Source: Acholeplasmataceae bacterium (lineage in GTDB: Bacteria; Bacillota_I; Bacilli_A; Acholeplasmatales; Acholeplasmataceae). From it: a DNA stretch of 11,094 nucleotides. Shown here in pieces: positions 8,601 to 11,094 of the stretch. Within the stretch, counting starts at the first letter, position 1; each line of letters opens with the position of its first letter. Location: positions 1 through 11,094 of the forward strand of contig JALNWO010000045.1 of assembly GCA_023230825.1 (NCBI GenBank). Direction: 5' to 3'. Under the pieces are notes generated by a model. The model made no database searches. It had not been told where the DNA came from and saw nothing but the letters and a program-made list of their open reading frames with translations. The translations under genes and the position numbers were made by a program.

Positions 8601-8902
8601 CACGTGAACACATGACATTCCATCAAGACTTCAGCGGTAAATTATGTCCTCAAACAATGATCCGTTCTGGACTTCAACCCCTGTTCCACAAATTTGCCGA
8701 TGTTGAGTATGAAGTTGCGACAAAACATCCAGACGCAGAAATCAGTTTTGTTTCTCATAATCCGGAATATGTTGACCAAACGGGACGCATTATTTCGCTA
8801 CCACAAGAAGCGTTAACGGTCAGTTATACAGTCTCTGTCACCGTAGGTGGACAAGAAACATCACGAACATTTTATACATATTTACCAGGAACTGACCACT
8901 AA
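5630..8902 (+). CDS. Multidomain lipoprotein N-acetylmuramoyl-L-alanine amidase with BIG2 and beta-helix domains
   Basis: A lipoprotein signal (residues 1-20, lipobox LIAC, lipidated C21) predicts an anchor on the outer face of the membrane. Four BIG2-type Ig domains follow (about 28-98, 100-176, 177-255, 258-338), with the usual V.SSN...TV...G.V.....G pattern. A right-handed parallel beta-helix spans about 345-607 (GTYEENIEI near 385, NNTF-type turns, and a late NYWG like NosD-type helices). Two more BIG2-like domains (612-695, 697-789) and a linker lead to an Amidase_2 domain (about 876-1020). This resembles the CwlA/XlyA/PlyL group: zinc ligands H883, H998 and C1006, catalytic E961 and K1004, plus SWHFTMDD and YHAGDG. 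The H-x5-K-x-C spacing matches T7 lysozyme. A final Ig-like domain (about 1025-1090) resembles atrophied BIG types. It should cut the MurNAc to L-Ala bond of peptidoglycan. C21 and C1006 are its only cysteines. The beta-helix may bind glycan; its role is unknown. Confidence 0.9.
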   Translation: MKKKMLIFIVLSIFSFVLIACKDKIDIQVDEDVLTLTVGDTYEIGYQANDDVRFVSSNPTLMTVDEAGKVTALESGEVEIRIVSVKDETIFVSVIFTIQEQASVSTTQAAVSMRVGKTHQLVVEANTAVTYVSSDETVLTVSTSGLVQALKVGEAQVTVRSTRDESAFVVITITVQKAIVITVPETTLALNIGEEKNVVYEAEDSVRFESSNTSIFTVNSAGKVKGVGLGTATLSIISTVDASVSVTVTINVSGVPVGNSILITGANLQSFYQDNLLTATILPAGAPQAVTWESSDETIATITNDGIITPLKEGTVIFTATAVQDESLTESFEVEFYNALAVDPSHTGSVVFEDKTFTENIDLFKTIEDALDVATSGAKIYLLAGTYEENIEIDVENIHLSGTENAEFKGKITQLASGTQMSGIEFTGPASISSNTPLVGFVFENNTVKNITSNTAFLTLVDVSSLNISNNTFTNIQKEAIVINGFLAGDNLIFENELIGATTALDLTVKATDDAETTLKIERNVIKDVVTGMTIDTSMNNDLYVHVRFNEVENYSGHAAKTNLNHGIDFTLNYWGKAQPSTVDFVNITDYEFRGYYSTAAEIVKKKDYKEGVPVKILTNDVDVELYFGDQYLIEAEMLPIGSTGRLRYITSNPAVVVIQGEGNIATLSSGQAIVSVLLEGNFQVRAQIDFAVLVLDMIELTPEDVTQTLEAGDSFDLLAEVYPYLIADEDVVFTTSDPAIATVVAYRDANQKMVGTVTSHKAGLVVITAALASDPTVTQTFTIEFYDELDTDNLLDLLTVNQVSYTTPHKFEAHGMGSPYAIFTYESVSRYYFGGYGSNNENAPTQSILPVNGWQRSGRPMSPIDDSLPKYNDDNVYWVVVHDTGNNAQGSGALSHSNYLWNLVNADVGPYISWHFTMDDTLLYQHLPEIERAYHAGDGSTLPYKGSYLGGGNTNGISIETAVSYGYDIYRIWQRTAKLVATLLERYNLPREHMTFHQDFSGKLCPQTMIRSGLQPLFHKFADVEYEVATKHPDAEISFVSHNPEYVDQTGRIISLPQEALTVSYTVSVTVGGQETSRTFYTYLPGTDH

Positions 8903-8903
8903 A

Positions 8904-8922
8904 CTTGAAAAAAATATTCAAG
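8904..8922 (+). terminator. Weak A/T-rich hairpin just after the operon
   Basis: CTTGAA (8904-8909) and TTCAAG (8917-8922) form a 6-bp stem with a 7-nt loop, starting 2 nt after the stop codon of the amidase gene. The stem has only two G-C pairs and no T-run follows it, so it is a poor intrinsic terminator. It may instead be a 3' end stabiliser, or chance. Confidence 0.2.
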
Positions 8923-8955
8923 ATATGTAAAAAGATAGAGGAAACGAGGCAATAT

Positions 8956-8982
8956 TTTTCACAAAATTGACAGCGTTTTCAC
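8956..8982 (+). repeat. Two TTTTCAC direct repeats flanking the -35 box
   Basis: TTTTCAC occurs at 8956-8962 and again at 8976-8982, 20 bp apart (about two helical turns). One lies just upstream of the -35 box and the other in the promoter spacer. This is the geometry of a direct-repeat operator, but each copy is only 7 bp and T-rich, so chance is quite possible. Confidence 0.3.
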
Positions 8983-8995
8983 GATGAGTTAAAAT
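8967..8995 (+). promoter_or_regulatory. SigA-type promoter of the acidic secreted protein gene
   Basis: A perfect -35 box TTGACA (8967-8972) is followed by a 17-bp spacer and the -10 box TAAAAT (8990-8995), five of six matches to TATAAT. Transcription would begin near 9002, giving a leader of about 36 nt. It is well placed for the gene at 9038 and marks a new transcription unit after the amidase operon. No extended -10 TGn is present. Confidence 0.85.
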
Positions 8996-9025
8996 TGGAG
9001 TAAATCTAGGAGTATAGATAAATAT

Positions 9026-9031
9026 AGGAGG
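9026..9031 (+). promoter_or_regulatory. Strong ribosome binding site
   Basis: AGGAGG ends 6 nt before the ATG at 9038. A full-strength site close to optimal spacing fixes this start and agrees with high expression of the downstream gene. Confidence 0.9.
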
Positions 9032-9037
9032 AATAGA

Positions 9038-11094
9038 ATGAAAAAGATTTTGGCATTTCTGTTGTTTGGATTTGTTTCTTTAGCGCTCGTCTTTGGACAA
9101 ACAGCTTTCGCTGATGAAGAAGATGGCATTATTGATTTATATCCATACGACCAAATTAACTGTTTAGAAGCAGTTGCACCTTGTATTGGTACACAAGTGG
9201 GCAAAGCAAACTGGACGTTAGAATATGCAGGCCATAGATATCATTTCGTTAGAGGCTCTGACCGCTATATGAAAGAATCAGTAGACGCAAATAGCGATGG
9301 CTTTATTGATGCGACTGAGTTTGTTGGTGCCACTACATCTTGGGCGTCATTCTCATCATTTATTATCAATGATACTGATAATGAATATATCCTTAAAACA
9401 GCAAACGCTAGAACAGACTTAACTGGCGGAGTTGTTGCAAGATTGTATTCATACTTTGATGAAGATGGCAATTTAGTTATGTTTGAAGACCACATCTTTG
9501 AATATCACATTTATAACGAAGGTACAGAAGCAGCTCCAGAATGGCGTTTAGCTACTGAAGCAGAAGCTGCAGCGTTTGATGCTGATCCAGATGATGAACC
9601 AAATGTTTACTTTTCACAAATTCGGATCATGCTTGATGATAGTGCTCAAGGTTATGTTTTAGAACCACTCGGCAACTTATCATGGGCAAAACGTGTCTTT
9701 GATGGCGGAAACTTAGTTGCAATCGATAAGACTGCGAACCCAGATCCAGAAGATTGGTCAGATATTATTAATGGTGACGGCGTTATTTACAACGGCGACC
9801 CAGATCATGTTGTTGTTCCAGCAGGATGGACCATCGTTGGATGGAACTCATTAGACCGTGACAACTCTAACCCAAAAACAACAGCGTTCGTTAAGAGCCA
9901 AGTTGAATACATGTTAGATCCAGAAATGGAACCAATGGTTATGAACTATGCACAACAACCCGCTGCATTTGATGGCATTACTGCATTAGATGATGACGGT
10001 GGAACTCCAGGAACACAAATCGTTGTTGAATACAATGGAACACTTAAACCAACAATTCACAACGTAACTGCGTCATGGATGCATATGTTTGATGATCAAG
10101 GCAAAATTCATCATAAGACTGAAAAACTTAGCTTCTTCTTAGACATTATTGATGGCGAAGACGTTCTTCAAACCATTGAATACGTCTATGATGAAGTTCA
10201 AGATGATTACACACCAGACGCTGCAATTACAAGTATTGATGCAAGTGTCTTTGGTAAAGGCTATGTTGCAAAATGGTATACAACAACTCCAGCTGGTGTT
10301 GATAGAGAAGTAGTTGCTGATATCGTAATTGGTGTTATGCCACCTAAATTTGTTGGCGTAGCTGATCGCTACAGCGACCAAGGTATTCCAGTTGACGTTC
10401 TCAAAGGCATTACGGCACATGATGGTTATGAAAATGATAAGACCAATGATATCGTTGTTTCTTATCCATCAGAATTTAACCCATACAACCCAATGCCAGG
10501 TGTTTACCAAATTGATTTAACCTTTACACATAATGTCTTTATTCCTGGTGATGAATTCTCATTAACCGTTAATGGTGAAGTCATTCCATTTGATCCAGAA
10601 GCACAATTTAACATTAACGCGCCAACAAATGCGACCATTAAACCAACGGTTTATACAGACCAAGACATGGCACGTGGTATCGGTAGTGCATGGGGCTCAG
10701 TCCTAGTTTTAGTTGCTGCTGATGGAACAATGAAAGAATCTTATGACCGCTTTGACTGGAACCACACTACATCTGGTGGTACAGTTGTTGGTGACGCTGA
10801 TCTCTTTGCTGCATGGCAAGCTGCTTTAGTCCTTGAACCAGGTGAATTCTTATTAACTGCTCATGGTGCTGCAGAAGCCGGTAGATTAAGAAAAGCAAAT
10901 TTAGCGTTTGGTGATCCAGTGGTGTTTGTTGAAGGTACAGATGACTTTAGTCAAGACATTATTACTGATGCAAGCTACACAATTACCATCGATGATACAA
11001 CGGCTCCAATCTTAATGGTTGTGAATCCAAACTATCAAATTTATGCTGGTGATTTCACGAAAGCTAATGATGCAATTTTAGCAAACGTTGTTGC
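9038..11094 (+). CDS. Large acidic secreted protein with EF-hand and Ig-like repeats, 3' end outside window
   Basis: The frame is open for 685 codons to the window edge. Residues 1-25 are a classical signal peptide (MKK, hydrophobic core, likely cut after AFA), followed by an acidic start (DEED). Residues 83-94 form a canonical EF-hand loop, with D83, N85, D87, G88, I90 and E94, as in calcium-binding EF-hands. Two stretches with GITA.D and IVV.Y (about 313-332 and 457-475) resemble DUF5011/HYR-type Ig-like domains; the second ends with a PGVYQIDLTF strand. Another may start near DTTAPI (653-658). A G.G..WGS...V...DG stretch with PGEFLLTAHG (548-610) is a further extracellular-type module. The only cysteines are C42 and C49. 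Of 34 proline codons, 30 are CCA (hand count), which suggests strong expression. No enzyme motif is visible. A surface-layer or matrix protein is plausible; I do not recognise a specific family. It has its own promoter. Confidence 0.85.
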   Translation, partial: MKKILAFLLFGFVSLALVFGQTAFADEEDGIIDLYPYDQINCLEAVAPCIGTQVGKANWTLEYAGHRYHFVRGSDRYMKESVDANSDGFIDATEFVGATTSWASFSSFIINDTDNEYILKTANARTDLTGGVVARLYSYFDEDGNLVMFEDHIFEYHIYNEGTEAAPEWRLATEAEAAAFDADPDDEPNVYFSQIRIMLDDSAQGYVLEPLGNLSWAKRVFDGGNLVAIDKTANPDPEDWSDIINGDGVIYNGDPDHVVVPAGWTIVGWNSLDRDNSNPKTTAFVKSQVEYMLDPEMEPMVMNYAQQPAAFDGITALDDDGGTPGTQIVVEYNGTLKPTIHNVTASWMHMFDDQGKIHHKTEKLSFFLDIIDGEDVLQTIEYVYDEVQDDYTPDAAITSIDASVFGKGYVAKWYTTTPAGVDREVVADIVIGVMPPKFVGVADRYSDQGIPVDVLKGITAHDGYENDKTNDIVVSYPSEFNPYNPMPGVYQIDLTFTHNVFIPGDEFSLTVNGEVIPFDPEAQFNINAPTNATIKPTVYTDQDMARGIGSAWGSVLVLVAADGTMKESYDRFDWNHTTSGGTVVGDADLFAAWQAALVLEPGEFLLTAHGAAEAGRLRKANLAFGDPVVFVEGTDDFSQDIITDASYTITIDDTTAPILMVVNPNYQIYAGDFTKANDAILANVV

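Noticed and set aside
8903..9037. Riboswitch or small RNA in the only intergenic gap
   Set aside because: The gap is 135 bp and is explained by a weak hairpin, promoter and ribosome site. The leader after the predicted start is only about 36 nt, too short for a known riboswitch.
10139..10420. Antisense open frame of 93 codons
   Set aside because: It is a mirror of the secreted-protein gene, rich in N and C from reversed codons, with no start signals; the + frame has clear domain patterns here.
1..11094. Mollicute-type code with TGA read as Trp
   Set aside because: Trp is always TGG in these genes, and TGA ends two genes at positions overlapping the next start. A TGA-stop lineage such as Izemoplasma or Bacillota remains possible.
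1..11094. CRISPR array, tRNA, rRNA or insertion sequence
   Set aside because: Nearly all bases are in long coding frames. No regular short repeats with spacers, tRNA-like folds or transposase motifs were seen.

Overview
The window is AT-rich DNA with strong Shine-Dalgarno sites and a consensus housekeeping promoter. TGG encodes Trp and TGA is a real stop: it ends genes at 126-128 and 4580-4582. This fits a low-GC Firmicute-type bacterium or a deep relative (Bacillota or Izemoplasma/Haloplasma-like). The exact lineage cannot be fixed from sequence alone. All genes are on the + strand and coding density is nearly complete; the only real gap is 135 bp (8903-9037).

Region 1 (1-8902) looks like one operon whose promoter lies upstream of the window. 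It holds: (a) the last ~41 codons of an unidentified gene, whose tail resembles the end of a GHL10 (DUF187) glycosidase domain; (b) a 1485-aa exported, membrane-tethered protein with two GHL10 glycoside-hydrolase-like domains separated by a string of Ig-like repeats; (c) a 349-aa serine hydrolase of the beta-lactamase/class C PBP family with no export signal; (d) a 1090-aa lipoprotein with four BIG2-type domains, a parallel beta-helix, two more BIG2-like domains and a zinc N-acetylmuramoyl-L-alanine amidase domain. Genes a/b and b/c overlap by 4 bp (ATGA), and c/d are 1 nt apart, so they are probably co-translated.

The joint theme is turnover or scavenging of cell-wall material. An amidase outside the cell removes stem peptides, GHL10 domains (family of E. 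coli DigH, which acts on peptide-free glycan) could cut the denuded glycan, and a cytoplasmic serine hydrolase could act on an imported product. This pathway is inference; the domain calls are mostly strong.

Region 2 (8903-11094) is a separate unit. A near-perfect SigA-type promoter (TTGACA, 17-bp spacer, TAAAAT) and a strong ribosome binding site drive a large acidic secreted protein that runs off the window end. It has a signal peptide, a canonical EF-hand calcium loop and internal repeats of Ig-like type. Its codon choice suggests high expression, so a surface-layer-like or other abundant extracellular protein is plausible but unproven.
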